The notes: generated by a model not told the origin, from the letters alone. A stretch of 64,000 nucleotides of DNA from Evansella sp. AB-P1 (GCF_029688925.1 NZ_JARUKY010000001.1:372001-436000); one strand, 5' to 3'. Shown: positions 17,318 through 26,127, numbered from the stretch's first letter. Program-made: numbers and translations.

Positions 17318-18280
17318 TTAATACCCTTTCTGAAAATCAACAACGTTGATGGGGAGTTTCTCTCCTCGTACATAGCTTTTCAGATTTGGAATAAAAATAT
17401 CGTTTATGAGTCTTTCGTTATAATACTCCGTTGCACCTGCAGTATGGGGAGTGATAATAACATTGTCCATCTCCCATAGGGGGCTATCCTCACTTAATGG
17501 CTCCTGTTCAAACACATCAAGTCCTACTCCACCAATTATATCGTTCTGAAGAGCTTCTATGAGCTCCTTCTCAACAATTATATCACCACGGCCAATGTTA
17601 ACTAAAAATGCACTATTCTTCATTAACTGGAATTGCTCCTTACCAAAAAGACGATAGGTATCCTTAGTAAGTGGTAAAGTAATGACAACATAATCGCACT
17701 GGGGGAGGACTAGGTTTAACTCTTCTGTCGTATACATTTCATCTACATTGTTTTCTTCTTTATATGAATGGCGTACTCCCAGTACTTTCATTCCAAAGGC
17801 TTGAGCTATTTTAGCAGTTTCTTTTCCGATTGCACCAACCCCGATAATACCGATGGTTTTACGATGGAGCTCAAGCTTTAATCCGGCATTCTCCCATGTT
17901 TTTGTCTGCTGGTTTTTTACATAAGTATGAATTTTTCGTGTTAATGCAAGGAGTAAGGCAAAAATGGTTTCTGAAATAGGAAAAGCATGGACCCCATTTG
18001 CACTAGTAATAGAGATTTTTTTACTTGAAAAAGCTTGCAGCGGGACACTGTTGACACCAGCACTCCAAGTCTGGAGCCATTGAAGCTTTGAATCCTTCTC
18101 CATGCATTCTGACACAATTTCTTTCGTCCAGCCTGCAATAATTTCAGCTTCCGACAGTATATGTTCCCAGGCCTTTGGATCTTTACTAACAACAACTTCC
18201 CAGTCTGGTATGATTTCATTAATATTATTAAGAAGTGTGTCATTTAAGTTTCTAGTAATAATAAGTTTCCTTTTTGTCAT
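17318..18280 (-). CDS. D-isomer-specific 2-hydroxyacid dehydrogenase family protein
   Basis: This 320-residue NAD(P)-dependent oxidoreductase has the family pattern: a catalytic-domain start with SAGVNSVPLQAF, the dinucleotide motif GIIGVGAIGKETA near residue 140, the arginine-bearing LVNIGRGDIIVE near residue 225, Glu in GLDVFEQEPL near residue 250 and the catalytic His in ITPHTAGAT near residue 277. Substrate (glyoxylate, hydroxypyruvate or a larger 2-keto acid) cannot be told. The ATG at 18278-18280 has GGGGAG six bases upstream; a longer in-frame extension upstream is not supported. It is transcribed alone, leftward. Confidence 0.87.
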   Translation of the reverse strand: MTKRKLIITRNLNDTLLNNINEIIPDWEVVVSKDPKAWEHILSEAEIIAGWTKEIVSECMEKDSKLQWLQTWSAGVNSVPLQAFSSKKISITSANGVHAFPISETIFALLLALTRKIHTYVKNQQTKTWENAGLKLELHRKTIGIIGVGAIGKETAKIAQAFGMKVLGVRHSYKEENNVDEMYTTEELNLVLPQCDYVVITLPLTKDTYRLFGKEQFQLMKNSAFLVNIGRGDIIVEKELIEALQNDIIGGVGLDVFEQEPLSEDSPLWEMDNVIITPHTAGATEYYNERLINDIFIPNLKSYVRGEKLPINVVDFQKGY

Positions 18281-18388
18281 AGGTAGCTCCCCAATCAGAG
18301 TAAGAATGATTAATTCTATTCTAACAGAAACAATGCCATCACATTTAGATGAAAACATTTTAAAAATAAGGAGAAAATAATCTCCTTG

Positions 18389-18757
18389 TTAATAAATTTT
18401 TGAGTATATGACAAAGGATATAAAAACTGTTGAAATCATGAGGGCACTTAAAATACTTAGTAATTCTTGAGCTGTTAAATAGAATAACTGAAGTTCAAGT
18501 GACACCATGAAAAAAATAAAGTAAGCAAACAATGCAATAAAAGAGATGCCTATTCCTTTCTGCTTAATTAATTTACTTCTTTCATCATTTTGTCTAAATT
18601 GAGGTGAGAGATAACCTAAACAGACCCCCATTATTCCCATTCCTAGTAAATACAAATGTTGGTTGGGGTTTTCTTCAACGAAAAAAGCGAGAATGAATAT
18701 AAAACCCGTTAATAATAAGAAAAAAACACCACCTATGAAGAATATATAACGTTCCAT
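18389..18757 (-). CDS. Small four-helix membrane protein paired with an HTH regulator
   Basis: This 122-residue protein has four predicted membrane segments, with a short polar loop (SPQFRQNDERSKLIKQKG) between the second and third. The family is not one I can name; similar small proteins accompany XRE-type regulators in many Bacillaceae. AAGGGG lies seven bases before the ATG at 18755-18757; an in-frame ATG at 18775 directly abuts the regulator stop but has no ribosome site. It is the second gene of a two-gene leftward unit. Confidence 0.65.
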   Translation of the reverse strand: MERYIFFIGGVFFLLLTGFIFILAFFVEENPNQHLYLLGMGIMGVCLGYLSPQFRQNDERSKLIKQKGIGISFIALFAYFIFFMVSLELQLFYLTAQELLSILSALMISTVFISFVIYSKIY

Positions 18758-18775
18758 ATGACATCCCCTTCTCAT

Positions 18776-18982
18776 TTAATTTTTGTCCTCAACTTCTAAA
18801 ATAAAAATATCTTCAACGTGACTGTGAAATTTTTGTGCAATTTGTATGGCTAAAGGCAAAGAAGGATTGTATTTTCCTTTTTCAATAGAAATGATTGTTT
18901 GTCTTGAAACACCTAATTCAATGGCTAATCGATCTTGAGAGTATCCATACTTTTTTCTTAGCTCTGCTACATTATTTTTCAC
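18776..18982 (-). CDS. XRE-family HTH transcriptional regulator
   Basis: This 68-residue protein is almost only a Cro/CI-type helix-turn-helix: residues 6-60 contain LRKKYGYSQDRLAIELGVSRQTIISIEKGKYNPSLPLAIQ in family order (split here only by position), followed by a short acidic tail. It should bind DNA as a dimer. It sits in front of a small membrane-protein gene and behind a large dyad (18996-19073), so autoregulation is likely. A paralogous arrangement occurs at 41381-42101. Confidence 0.88.
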   Translation of the reverse strand: MKNNVAELRKKYGYSQDRLAIELGVSRQTIISIEKGKYNPSLPLAIQIAQKFHSHVEDIFILEVEDKN

Positions 18983-18995
18983 AGAGTTTCACCTC

Positions 18996-19073
18996 CAATG
19001 TACACCTACTAGTTTAGTGTAAAGGAAACTTTACGTCAATGTTCCTTTACATTTTGTGTGTGCTAGTACATTG
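18996..19073. promoter_or_regulatory. Nested dyad operator upstream of the HTH gene
   Basis: Two inverted repeats share one centre at 19034.5. The inner arms are TGTAAAGGAA (19018-19027) and TTCCTTTACA (19042-19051). The outer arms are CAATGTAC (18996-19003) and GTACATTG (19066-19073). The dyad begins 13 bases upstream of the regulator start codon and overlaps its leader, which fits a repressor operator. Confidence 0.65.
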
Positions 19074-19121
19074 AACCAAGTCTAATCGAACCATGTACAC
19101 AAAAATGAAGTTAATTATTGT

Positions 19122-19455
19122 TCAAACAACTCTTAGTGGATTCGTGAAGGGAATGCTCGTCGCTGGAGTCACTGCCTTCCACTCCTGAACCGTTGTATTT
19201 TTAGGGTAGACTCCAATGCAAGTGATAATTTGCACCATGGAGGATGAAAAAATATAAAACCAATTGGAATGAGTGGAATCCCACGAGACTCCAGTGGGAA
19301 AAGCAACAGGTGAAGACCCGCCACTTCGCCACATAAGTGCGAAGGGTGGAGGCTGAGGCGTTGCCCACAGAAAGCGAAGTGGGGTGGAACGAATGATTAA
19401 CCTGACCTTTATTTGCTAATACTATTAATTTTGATAACAGCTATTTTCAGGGGAG
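19122..19455 (+). repeat. Composite repeat block (R3 + R1 + GC-rich element + lead-in)
   Basis: From left to right: an R3-like segment (GATTCGTGAAGGGAATGCTC), an R1 unit at 19200-19250, a GC-rich segment with TGGAATCCCACGAGACTCC and GGCTGAGGCGTTGCCCACAG, and the lead-in AACCTGACCTTTATTTGC to TATTTTCAGGGGAG. The same lead-in occurs at 5749, 25089 and 43260. Base composition is well above the surroundings. No coding frame is convincing. Confidence 0.65.
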
Positions 19456-19596
19456 CCAATTAAACTATAAGTACATAAAGTTTGGTAAAATATAGCTTAA
19501 ATAGATGATCAATTGATTCATTAAACTCTAAGAATGATTAATTTTAAATGCAGAAAGTTTAAAGGGTGGAAAGCTATAAAGAGGAAGGTGTAAATA

Positions 19597-20745
19597 ATGT
19601 TAAATGACATTTTAAGAGAAACGGAACCGAAAGTTCTTGAAATTTTTGAACATCTTCACGAAAATCCAGAAGTCAGCTGGAAGGAGTATCAAACTTCTAA
19701 ATATATAGTTGAGCTACTAAAAGAAATAGGTTTAAGAGTAACCACCTTTCCAAACCATACAGGGATACTTGCTGAGATGGGAGAAGGCTCACCTGTGGTT
19801 GCTCTTCGTGCTGATATGGATGCTCTATGGCAGGAGGTAAACGGTATTTTTCAAGGGAACCATTCCTGTGGCCATGATGCCCATATGGCTATGGTAATTG
19901 GAGTAGCCATTGTATTAAAAAAACTACCGGAATTTAATAAAGGAACAGTCCGGTTTATCTTTCAGCCAGCAGAAGAAAAAGGGACTGGTGCATTGAGAAT
20001 GATAGAAGAAGGGATAGTAGATGATGTAGATTTCCTCTATGGTGTTCATCTACGTCCTGTTCAAGAATTGCAAGATGGAGAAGCAACCCCAGCGTTATAT
20101 CATGGAGCTGCTTGTTTTATTGACGGGAAAATTTCTAGTAGCGACACTCATGGTGCACGACCACATCTTGGAACAAATGCCATCGATGTAGGAGCAAGAA
20201 TAGTTAATATGTTAAATGGTATACACCTGAATCCAATGGAATCATTTTCTGCAAAGATGACCTCTTTTCATGCAGGTGGTGAAAGCGCGAATATTATTCC
20301 AGGATCCGCAACATTTAGTCTCGATTTGCGATCTCAAAAAAATAATGTAATGGAACAGCTCATACGAAAAGTAACTAATATTATAGAGAACAGTCAAGAT
20401 TATTTTCAGGTGTCCATTCATTTAGAGACGAAGGCGGAGGTAGCAGCTGCAGAAGTAGATAATGATGCAAAGGTAATAGTAAAAGCTGCAATACTCGAAG
20501 CTTATGGAGAAGGAGGAAAGTTAAGACCCCCGTTAGTAACAACAGGGGGCGATGATTTTCATTTCTATACTATTAAATGCCCTAACATAAAAGCTACAAT
20601 GCTTGGTCTTGGTTGTGGATTAACGCCAGGCTTACATCATCCTGATATGACGTTTAATAAAAAAGAATTAATTAATGGTGTTCATATATTAACTTTAGCT
20701 ATTATGAAAACAATCCGTCAACGAAGCTCCTGCTTTTATGATTGA
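19597..20745 (+). CDS. amhX: M20-family amidohydrolase (AmhX type)
   Basis: This 382-residue zinc peptidase/deacylase of the M20D family should cleave the amide of N-acyl amino acids or related conjugates. Metal ligands are visible in ADMDALW near residue 72, GNHSCGHDAH near residue 88, QPAEEKGTG near residue 126 (catalytic Glu pair) and the late LHHPDM histidine near residue 350; VHLRP near residue 150 carries another ligand. Length and wording fit B. subtilis AmhX. GAGGAAGGTG precedes the ATG. Its 3' end overlaps the convergent histidine kinase gene by 10 bases, with no terminator between. Confidence 0.85.
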   Translation: MLNDILRETEPKVLEIFEHLHENPEVSWKEYQTSKYIVELLKEIGLRVTTFPNHTGILAEMGEGSPVVALRADMDALWQEVNGIFQGNHSCGHDAHMAMVIGVAIVLKKLPEFNKGTVRFIFQPAEEKGTGALRMIEEGIVDDVDFLYGVHLRPVQELQDGEATPALYHGAACFIDGKISSSDTHGARPHLGTNAIDVGARIVNMLNGIHLNPMESFSAKMTSFHAGGESANIIPGSATFSLDLRSQKNNVMEQLIRKVTNIIENSQDYFQVSIHLETKAEVAAAEVDNDAKVIVKAAILEAYGEGGKLRPPLVTTGGDDFHFYTIKCPNIKATMLGLGCGLTPGLHHPDMTFNKKELINGVHILTLAIMKTIRQRSSCFYD

Positions 20746-22016
20746 TCGCTTGAAGTTGCTGCAACTTCAAAGGATTCATTATTTTTTATTTTAGGAAACT
20801 GAATAGAGAATTTTGATCCTTTCTGAAGCTCACTTGTTATATGTAAGGTTCCGTTCATACTTTCTATTATGCGAAACACTGACATCATACCAAGTCCTGT
20901 TCCTTTTTTTCCTTTCGTTGTAAAATAAGGTTCTCCAAGTCTATTAAGATGTTCCTCTGTCATACCAATACCAGTATCAGAAATCGAGATCACAACCTGA
21001 TCATAGAATTCCTTGGATTCGATTTCTAATGTGCCTCCATTGGGCATTGCTTCAATACAATTCTTTTTTATATTTAATAAGCATTGTTGGAACAATTGTT
21101 TTTCTCCGTAAATAAAGGATGTGTTGATATTTGTTTTTATTGATACAGAGTTCATATTTGCAAGAGGTGTAATAACATCAAGTGACCTTGATAACTCTTG
21201 ATTCACGTCTAATAGTTCCGTTTTAATTGAATTAGGCTTAGCGAAGGATAAATAATCTTTAATGATGTTATTTGCACGATCAATTTCTTCTATTGAAATC
21301 TTTAAATATTCGTCTCTTTTCTCCTTCGTTAAGTCAACTTGACTCATTAATTGTAGAAATCCTCGAACAACCGTTAAGGGATTTCGGACCTCATGAGATA
21401 TGGAAGAGGCTAATTGACTTACTAAATCCATCTTCTCTGTACGGATTTTTAACCGGGACGTCTCATTCATAATTTCTGTTATGTAAATAATAAGGAGTAC
21501 TGTAATTGATAGACTTATCATATAAGTAAAACCTAAATATAGCATAGCTTCATTAATATACCAGCCTATAAAAGCTACTGTTAACATACTAGTAACGATT
21601 GAATAGCCAGTTCCAATGATAAGCTTCTTGATTTTTGATGAATATGTAAATTTTTTAAATAAAATAATTAAAAAAGCAAAATGCATAGAAGCTATAAGGA
21701 CGTTTAGAATTATCCCATCTCCACCAAAGAAAATACGGTAGGTAACAGTAACAATCCAAATGGATATGGAGGCTGGAATTCCTCCATAGAGTCCTCCTAT
21801 TATTGTTGCTACATACCTTAAATCAAATATTTTACCGCCAGTCTCTATGACAGGGAAAGATATACAACTAATAATTGCTAAATTAACAGAGATGAGCATA
21901 AAAAATTTTTTCTTTTTATTAGATGTGTTGCACTGTTCTAAAATTAATGGAATAAATAGTAGAAAGAATAATAAAATTAATATATTTAGTAGTAGAGCTT
22001 GAATATCAAATTCCAT
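20736..22016 (-). CDS. KinB-like sensor histidine kinase
   Basis: This 426-residue kinase has an N-terminal membrane domain of five to six helices with DLRYVATIIGGLYGGIPAS, the mark of the 5TMR-LYT type sensor, followed by a HisKA domain whose phosphoacceptor is in SSISHEVRNPLTVVRGFLQL near residue 210. The ATPase domain shows the N box LLNIKKNCIEAMPNGG, DTGIGM and GKKGTGLGM. The layout and H-box wording match sporulation kinases feeding Spo0F (KinB family). No response regulator is adjacent, which also fits an orphan phosphorelay kinase. The ATG at 22014-22016 has GAGGTG about seven bases upstream. Confidence 0.8.
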   Translation of the reverse strand: MEFDIQALLLNILILLFFLLFIPLILEQCNTSNKKKKFFMLISVNLAIISCISFPVIETGGKIFDLRYVATIIGGLYGGIPASISIWIVTVTYRIFFGGDGIILNVLIASMHFAFLIILFKKFTYSSKIKKLIIGTGYSIVTSMLTVAFIGWYINEAMLYLGFTYMISLSITVLLIIYITEIMNETSRLKIRTEKMDLVSQLASSISHEVRNPLTVVRGFLQLMSQVDLTKEKRDEYLKISIEEIDRANNIIKDYLSFAKPNSIKTELLDVNQELSRSLDVITPLANMNSVSIKTNINTSFIYGEKQLFQQCLLNIKKNCIEAMPNGGTLEIESKEFYDQVVISISDTGIGMTEEHLNRLGEPYFTTKGKKGTGLGMMSVFRIIESMNGTLHITSELQKGSKFSIQFPKIKNNESFEVAATSSDQS

Positions 22017-22329
22017 TGAAGTACACCTCATCCCAATTCTTCTACAGAAATTTCAATTGTCTACACCAATAATAATATACTATTCCAAAAATAAAAAGGT
22101 TAAAAATAGGTTAAAAATGATTATAAAAAAACAATATATTAATACTTTTTCGTCTGTTTCTTAATTACTTTCCAACTGAATTTTCACGAGTTACACCTGT
22201 GGGGAAAATAATAGATCCATAGAAAAGTCCCATATAGAATAATGGTATTTAGTTTGGCTTTTGTCACTACTGGTTATTATAGATATATAAGAAAAATTAC
22301 GAATGTACTCAATTAAATAAAATTTGTTT

Positions 22330-22358
22330 TGAAATATGTTTAAATGTTTAGTATAATA
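22330..22358 (+). promoter_or_regulatory. Sigma-A promoter of the 64-residue gene
   Basis: TTGAAA (22330-22335), a 17-base spacer and a perfect TATAAT (22353-22358) give a strong vegetative promoter about 108 bases before the next start codon. The remainder of the 450-base gap (22017-22466) holds nothing else I recognise; the leader contains a small TTCAG/CTGAA hairpin. Confidence 0.7.
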
Positions 22359-22466
22359 TTAATAATTACAAAAATTCAGAATATACTGAAAATACACCGA
22401 TGGAGAGTGCCTGTACAAACGGAAATAAGCTTTGTATAAATTCATGAGGTGAGGGGAGGGTTAACA

Positions 22467-22661
22467 ATGAGAGAAGAAATAAAGTTAACAGAGGAGCTAA
22501 GTGTTGTAACATTTCCTTATACCGATTACATTTCATGTGTTGAAGTATTTAAAAATGGTAAGTCTATGACTGTTTTTTGCTCGGATCGTCATTACATTGA
22601 TGAGTGTAGAGAAAGCGAAGACAGCTTTATGAGTCTTGTAAATGAATTTATGAAAAGCTAA
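22467..22661 (+). CDS. Small protein of unknown function (64 residues)
   Basis: I do not recognise the family. The protein is soluble, mildly acidic, with two cysteines (ISCVEVF and TVFCSDRHY) and alternating hydrophobic residues suggesting a small beta-rich fold. Its reality is supported by a strong promoter, a GAGGGGAGGG ribosome site six bases before the ATG, and a terminator directly behind. It is a free-standing gene. Confidence 0.65.
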   Translation: MREEIKLTEELSVVTFPYTDYISCVEVFKNGKSMTVFCSDRHYIDECRESEDSFMSLVNEFMKS

Positions 22662-22687
22662 TAATACGGTGAATGAATAATGATGAT

Positions 22688-22722
22688 AAAAAGCAGCATT
22701 CTCAGCAATGCTGTTTTTTTTG
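22688..22722 (+). terminator. Rho-independent terminator
   Basis: AAAAAGCAGCATT pairs with AATGCTGTTTTT around a six-base loop and ends in a long T-run. Confidence 0.85.
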
Positions 22723-22804
22723 TTCTTAGTTAAAAGAGTAAATTAATTCTTTATCGTAAAATATAATGTAAGGACAAACGTATTAAGAGGCTGGTGTTGT
22801 AAAA

Positions 22805-23761
22805 ATGACCTATGTTTTATTGTTAATTGGATTTATTTTACTAATAAAAGGAGCTAACTATTTTGTAAGTGGATCCACCAAAATAGCAAGTTTACTTCAA
22901 GTCCCGCCTATCTTAGTTGGGTTAACCATTGTTGCTTTTGGTACAGGTGCCCCAGAGGCTACAGTGAGTATTATTGCGGCCCTTGAAGGGAATACAGAGG
23001 TTACGATAGGAAATGTTGTTGGAAGTAATATGATTAATACGGCATTCATTATTGGTTTAACTGCTTTTATTTTTCCTTTAAAAGTAGAGAGTCAAACGAT
23101 AAGAAAAGAAATTCCATTCATGTTTTTAGCCACAATTGTACTATATGTTGTCATGAGTGATATGAATTTACAGTTTTTTACTGATAACACGATAAGTCGT
23201 AGTGATGGAATAATTTTTCTGTTGTTTTTTTCTATTTTTTTATATTACATATTTGAATTGGCAAGAAATAGCCGTGATAAAACTCTGGAGGTTCGTGTTA
23301 AAACAACAAATCGAGAATGGGGAAAAAATATATTATTAACTGTTGGAGGCTTAACAGCCATCATATTAGGTGGCTATTTTGTAGTTAACAGTAGTACGAC
23401 AATTGCGTATATGATGGGAATGAGTGAAACGTTAGTTGGTTTAACTATCGTTGCAATCGGTTCATCGCTTCCAGAATTAATTACATCCATCATGGCTGCT
23501 TTAAAAAAACAAAGCGAAATTGCCTTAGGTAATATAGTTGGAAGTAACATATTTAATATATTATTCGTTCTCGGAGTGTCCTCTGTTATAACTCCTTTAC
23601 CAGTAAATAATGCCATTTTTCTAGACGTCCTTGTCATGATTTTATTAACTGTTGCATTATTAATTTTCTCAAGAACAAATTATCATGTAGGGAAGTATGA
23701 AGGTATCACGTTAGTTCTAGTGTATGTTGCTTATTTTGTTTATATCGTGCTTAGAAATTAA
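22805..23761 (+). CDS. Na+/Ca2+ exchanger family protein (CaCA, YrbG type)
   Basis: This 318-residue membrane protein has about ten helices in two homologous halves. The alpha repeats are clear: first half VAFGTGAPEATVSI with GNVVGSNMINT, second half VAIGSSLPELITS with GNIVGSNIFNILFVLG. It should exchange Na+ (or H+/K+) for Ca2+. In the first repeat the usual GTSLPE reads GTGAPE, keeping Pro and Glu but losing the Ser, so ion preference may differ. GGCTGGTG precedes the ATG. Monocistronic. Confidence 0.87.
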   Translation: MTYVLLLIGFILLIKGANYFVSGSTKIASLLQVPPILVGLTIVAFGTGAPEATVSIIAALEGNTEVTIGNVVGSNMINTAFIIGLTAFIFPLKVESQTIRKEIPFMFLATIVLYVVMSDMNLQFFTDNTISRSDGIIFLLFFSIFLYYIFELARNSRDKTLEVRVKTTNREWGKNILLTVGGLTAIILGGYFVVNSSTTIAYMMGMSETLVGLTIVAIGSSLPELITSIMAALKKQSEIALGNIVGSNIFNILFVLGVSSVITPLPVNNAIFLDVLVMILLTVALLIFSRTNYHVGKYEGITLVLVYVAYFVYIVLRN

Positions 23762-23876
23762 TTATAGATAATTTTTTTCGTTTATAGAAGTTTCCAAAAG
23801 GGTAAATAGTATGGCATGAAAATATGCTTGATTTATAAAACAATAATATTGCTATTTGTAGAGAGGAGAGGTTTCA

Positions 23877-24521
23877 ATGAAAGTATTTGTTGTAGGTGCA
23901 AATGGCCAGATTGGTAAACAACTTGTTCAATTATTACAGGATAGTGATAAACACTCTGTAAGAGCAATGGCAAGATCAGAAGAGCAAGTAAATGCCTTTG
24001 TGGAAGAGGGGGTAGAATCTGTATTAGCTAATTTAGAAGGACCAGTGGACGAAATTGCTTCAGCAGCTCAAGGTTGCGATGCGGTTGTTTTTACAGCTGG
24101 GTCTGGTGGAAAAACAGGAGCAGATAAAACGTTATTAGTTGATTTAGATGGTGCAGCTAAATCAATAGAGGCAGCAAAGGAAGTAGGGATTGATCGTTTT
24201 ATTATGGTTAGTGCTATTCAGGCTCATAATAGACAGAATTGGAATGAAGCTATTCCACATTATTATGTAGCTAAACATTATGCAGATAGAGTGTTGATGG
24301 ACAGTGGATTAAACTATACGATTGTCAGACCAGGTGGCTTGAAGAACGAACCAGGAACAGGAAAAGTATCTATTGCAGAAAATCTTGAACGAGATTCTAT
24401 TAGTCGTGAGGATGTCGCGAAAGTATTATTTGCTATACTAGACAAAGAAGGTACGTTTAATCGTTCATTTGATCTTACTAAAGGGGAATTGTCCATTGAT
24501 GAGGCGTTAAACTCTTTATAA
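23877..24521 (+). CDS. yhfK: NAD(P)-binding atypical SDR, YhfK family
   Basis: This 214-residue Rossmann-fold protein starts MKVFVVGANGQIGKQLVQLL (dinucleotide motif GANGQIG), has AVVFTAGSGG near residue 68, and HYYVAKHYADRVL near residue 127 holding the YxxxK pair, with IVRPGGL near residue 155. Length and wording match B. subtilis YhfK, an uncharacterised NAD(P)H-binding protein. GAGAGGAGAGG precedes the ATG. It stands alone. Confidence 0.88.
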   Translation: MKVFVVGANGQIGKQLVQLLQDSDKHSVRAMARSEEQVNAFVEEGVESVLANLEGPVDEIASAAQGCDAVVFTAGSGGKTGADKTLLVDLDGAAKSIEAAKEVGIDRFIMVSAIQAHNRQNWNEAIPHYYVAKHYADRVLMDSGLNYTIVRPGGLKNEPGTGKVSIAENLERDSISREDVAKVLFAILDKEGTFNRSFDLTKGELSIDEALNSL

Positions 24522-24686
24522 TTAGGATCTGTGAATCCTTCATGTTTTTTTGTTACTCGTTGCTCCGAATATACCTATGGTGATTGCACTTTAAATCTAT
24601 CCCTTTTCATTGACGGGTTTACATAAGAAGTGCAAGAAAATACAGACAAATTCACAAGTAAAATCACAGTATAATTCTCCTATTAA

Positions 24687-24718
24687 AACGGCACGAAGAA
24701 TCTTCATGCCGTTCTTTT
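24687..24718. terminator. Terminator between yhfK and a convergent small gene
   Basis: AACGGCA-GAAGA pairs with TCTTC-TGCCGTT around a tiny loop, and TTCTTTT follows on the plus strand. It can serve both genes. Confidence 0.7.
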
Positions 24719-24733
24719 CATATTTGCTTAAAG

Positions 24734-24937
24734 TTACTTTAAGAAGGAATTTTCGGGCTTCATTGATCCTTTTTTGAATAGTCCTATCAGTAAAATAATG
24801 ATACCAATAATTCCAACAATAAACTCAAAAATATAGAATTCACCATCTATCAACAAACGTCTTAAAAATAATCCACCGAAAATAATCGTAGTAATAAGCC
24901 CAAGAAGAAATAGCGAATACTTCAAGTTATTCCCCAT
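24734..24937 (-). CDS. Small two-helix membrane protein
   Basis: This 67-residue protein consists of two hydrophobic segments (about residues 6-25 and 35-54) joined by an acidic loop and ended by a basic tail. I do not recognise a family. GGATGGGG precedes the ATG and a hairpin terminator follows, which supports a real gene. Confidence 0.55.
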   Translation of the reverse strand: MGNNLKYSLFLLGLITTIIFGGLFLRRLLIDGEFYIFEFIVGIIGIIILLIGLFKKGSMKPENSFLK

Positions 24938-25130
24938 CCTTTCTACAACTTCCTAAATTAAACTCCACGTATAGCGACACAACGGCAGTGGCAGACAGTT
25001 ATACTAATGCTTCGTTTGTTTAATAACAAAAAAACTGTTTCCTCGACTCCTTGTGGCGATAGCGAGGTAGGATGGTACTAATGATTAACCTGATCTTTAT
25101 TTGTTAATACCAGTAATTTTTGATAGCAGC

Positions 25131-25188
25131 TATTTTACGGGTAGACCACCCATGCAAGTGTAGATTTGCACCATGGGGGATGAAAATA
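25131..25188 (+). repeat. Dispersed repeat R1, copy 5
   Basis: The lead-in CCTGATCTTTATTTG to GCTATTTTACGG is followed by GTAGACCACCCATGCAAG, a short loop, TTGCACCATGGGGGATGAAAAT. The preceding bases 24938-25088 hold no gene. Confidence 0.75.
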
Positions 25189-25261
25189 TTCATACACAGT
25201 AATCACATCTTATGAATTTGTAACTTTGCAGTCGTCTAGTTTGATCCTATTATACTACAAA

Positions 25262-25682
25262 TTGCATAAACACTGCTTGCAGTCACAGAGGAAATGTCCA
25301 GCGTTCCTGCAAAGGGTGAAAAAGAGGTTTGCAGGAACAGGGGGAGTAGCCAGCGTTCCTGCAAAGAGAGAAAAAGAGATTTGCAGGAACAGAGGGAGTA
25401 GCCAGCGTTCCTGCAAAGAGAGAAAAAGAGATTTGCAGGAACAGAGGGAGTAGCCAGCGTTCCTGCAAAGGGTGAAAAAGAGGTTTGCAGTCACAGAGGA
25501 AATGTCCAGCGTTCCTGCAAAGAGAGAAAAAGAGGTTTGCAGTCACAGAGGAAATGTCCAGCGTTCCTGCAAAGAGAGAAAAAGAGGTTTGCAGGAACAG
25601 AGGGAGTAGCCAGCGTTCCTGCAAAGAGAGAAAAAGAGGTTTGCAGGAACAGGGGGAGTAGCCAGCGTTCCTGCAAAGGGAG
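25262..25682 (+). repeat. Tandem hairpin array B (exact 52-bp period, eight units)
   Basis: TTTGCAG (CTTGCAG in the first unit) starts at 25276, 25328, 25380, 25432, 25484, 25536, 25588 and 25640, exactly 52 bases apart. Within units GTTCCTGCAAA pairs with TTTGCAGGAAC around a 14-base purine loop (GAGAGAAAAAGAGA). Some units switch the second arm to TTTGCAGTCAC, the arm found in array A. Because 52 is not a multiple of three, long open frames appear in several frames of both strands; none has a ribosome site and I treat them as by-products. Confidence 0.9.
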
Positions 25683-25810
25683 CAAAGGGTTAGTGAAAAG
25701 CTTCTTAGCTACCGCATTTCTTGATTTTCCTGCTTTTGGTAGGCAAGCCGTTTCTAGAATGCCGCATTTGCTTATTTTCCTGCTTTCCGGGCTTCTAAAA
25801 CGCTTCAATT

Positions 25811-25863
25811 TTCGAGGCTAGACTACAATGCATATATTCTTGCACCACGGGAGATGAAAATAT
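25811..25863 (+). repeat. Dispersed repeat R1, diverged copy 6
   Basis: This is a worn unit (CTAGACTACAATGCATATA, TTGCACCACGGGAGATGAAAAT). The bases between array B and this copy (25683-25810) contain two similar segments ending TTTTCCTGCTTT. The bases after it (25870-25990) contain two copies of a TTTTCCACC-TTTGC-GTAAC repeat related to text near 5880-5940. Confidence 0.6.
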
Positions 25864-25990
25864 TCTATCTAACGGCTTCTATCAACCCGCATTTCAGCTT
25901 TTCCACCATTTGCGGTAACATAGAGGACTTCTATCATCTCGTATCTATGTTTTTCCACCGTTTGCAGTAACAATTACTGCTGAACTAATC

Positions 25991-26045
25991 TATTTTCAGG
26001 GTAGACTCCCATGCAAGAAAAACTTGCACCATGGAAGATGAAAAT
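25991..26045 (+). repeat. Dispersed repeat R1, copy 7
   Basis: TATTTTCAGGGTAGACTCCC is followed by the six-base stem TGCAAG/CTTGCA around AAAAA and the tail ACCATGGAAGATGAAAAT. Confidence 0.8.
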
Positions 26046-26083
26046 TACACATCTTGGGAGGTTCATCCGTTTCTTGCGAATCA

Positions 26084-26127
26084 ATTACACCTAAGATCAG
26101 CCCACGTCCTGTGGGCAACGGTGTAAT
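26084..26127 (+). repeat. Nested-hairpin element R2 core, copy 2
   Basis: The outer stem ATTACACC/GGTGTAAT encloses GCCCAC/GTGGGC. Compared with the copy at 6054 both sides of the outer stem have changed (G-C to A-T), a compensatory pair. Confidence 0.75.

Noticed and set aside
25262-25682. Possible CRISPR array
   Set aside because: Units are contiguous near-identical 52-mers with no unique spacers, and no cas gene is present.
25226-25821. Overlapping open frames of 75-113 codons on both strands
   Set aside because: They exist only because the 52-bp array B lacks stops in several frames; none has a ribosome site and the encoded text is the repeat itself.
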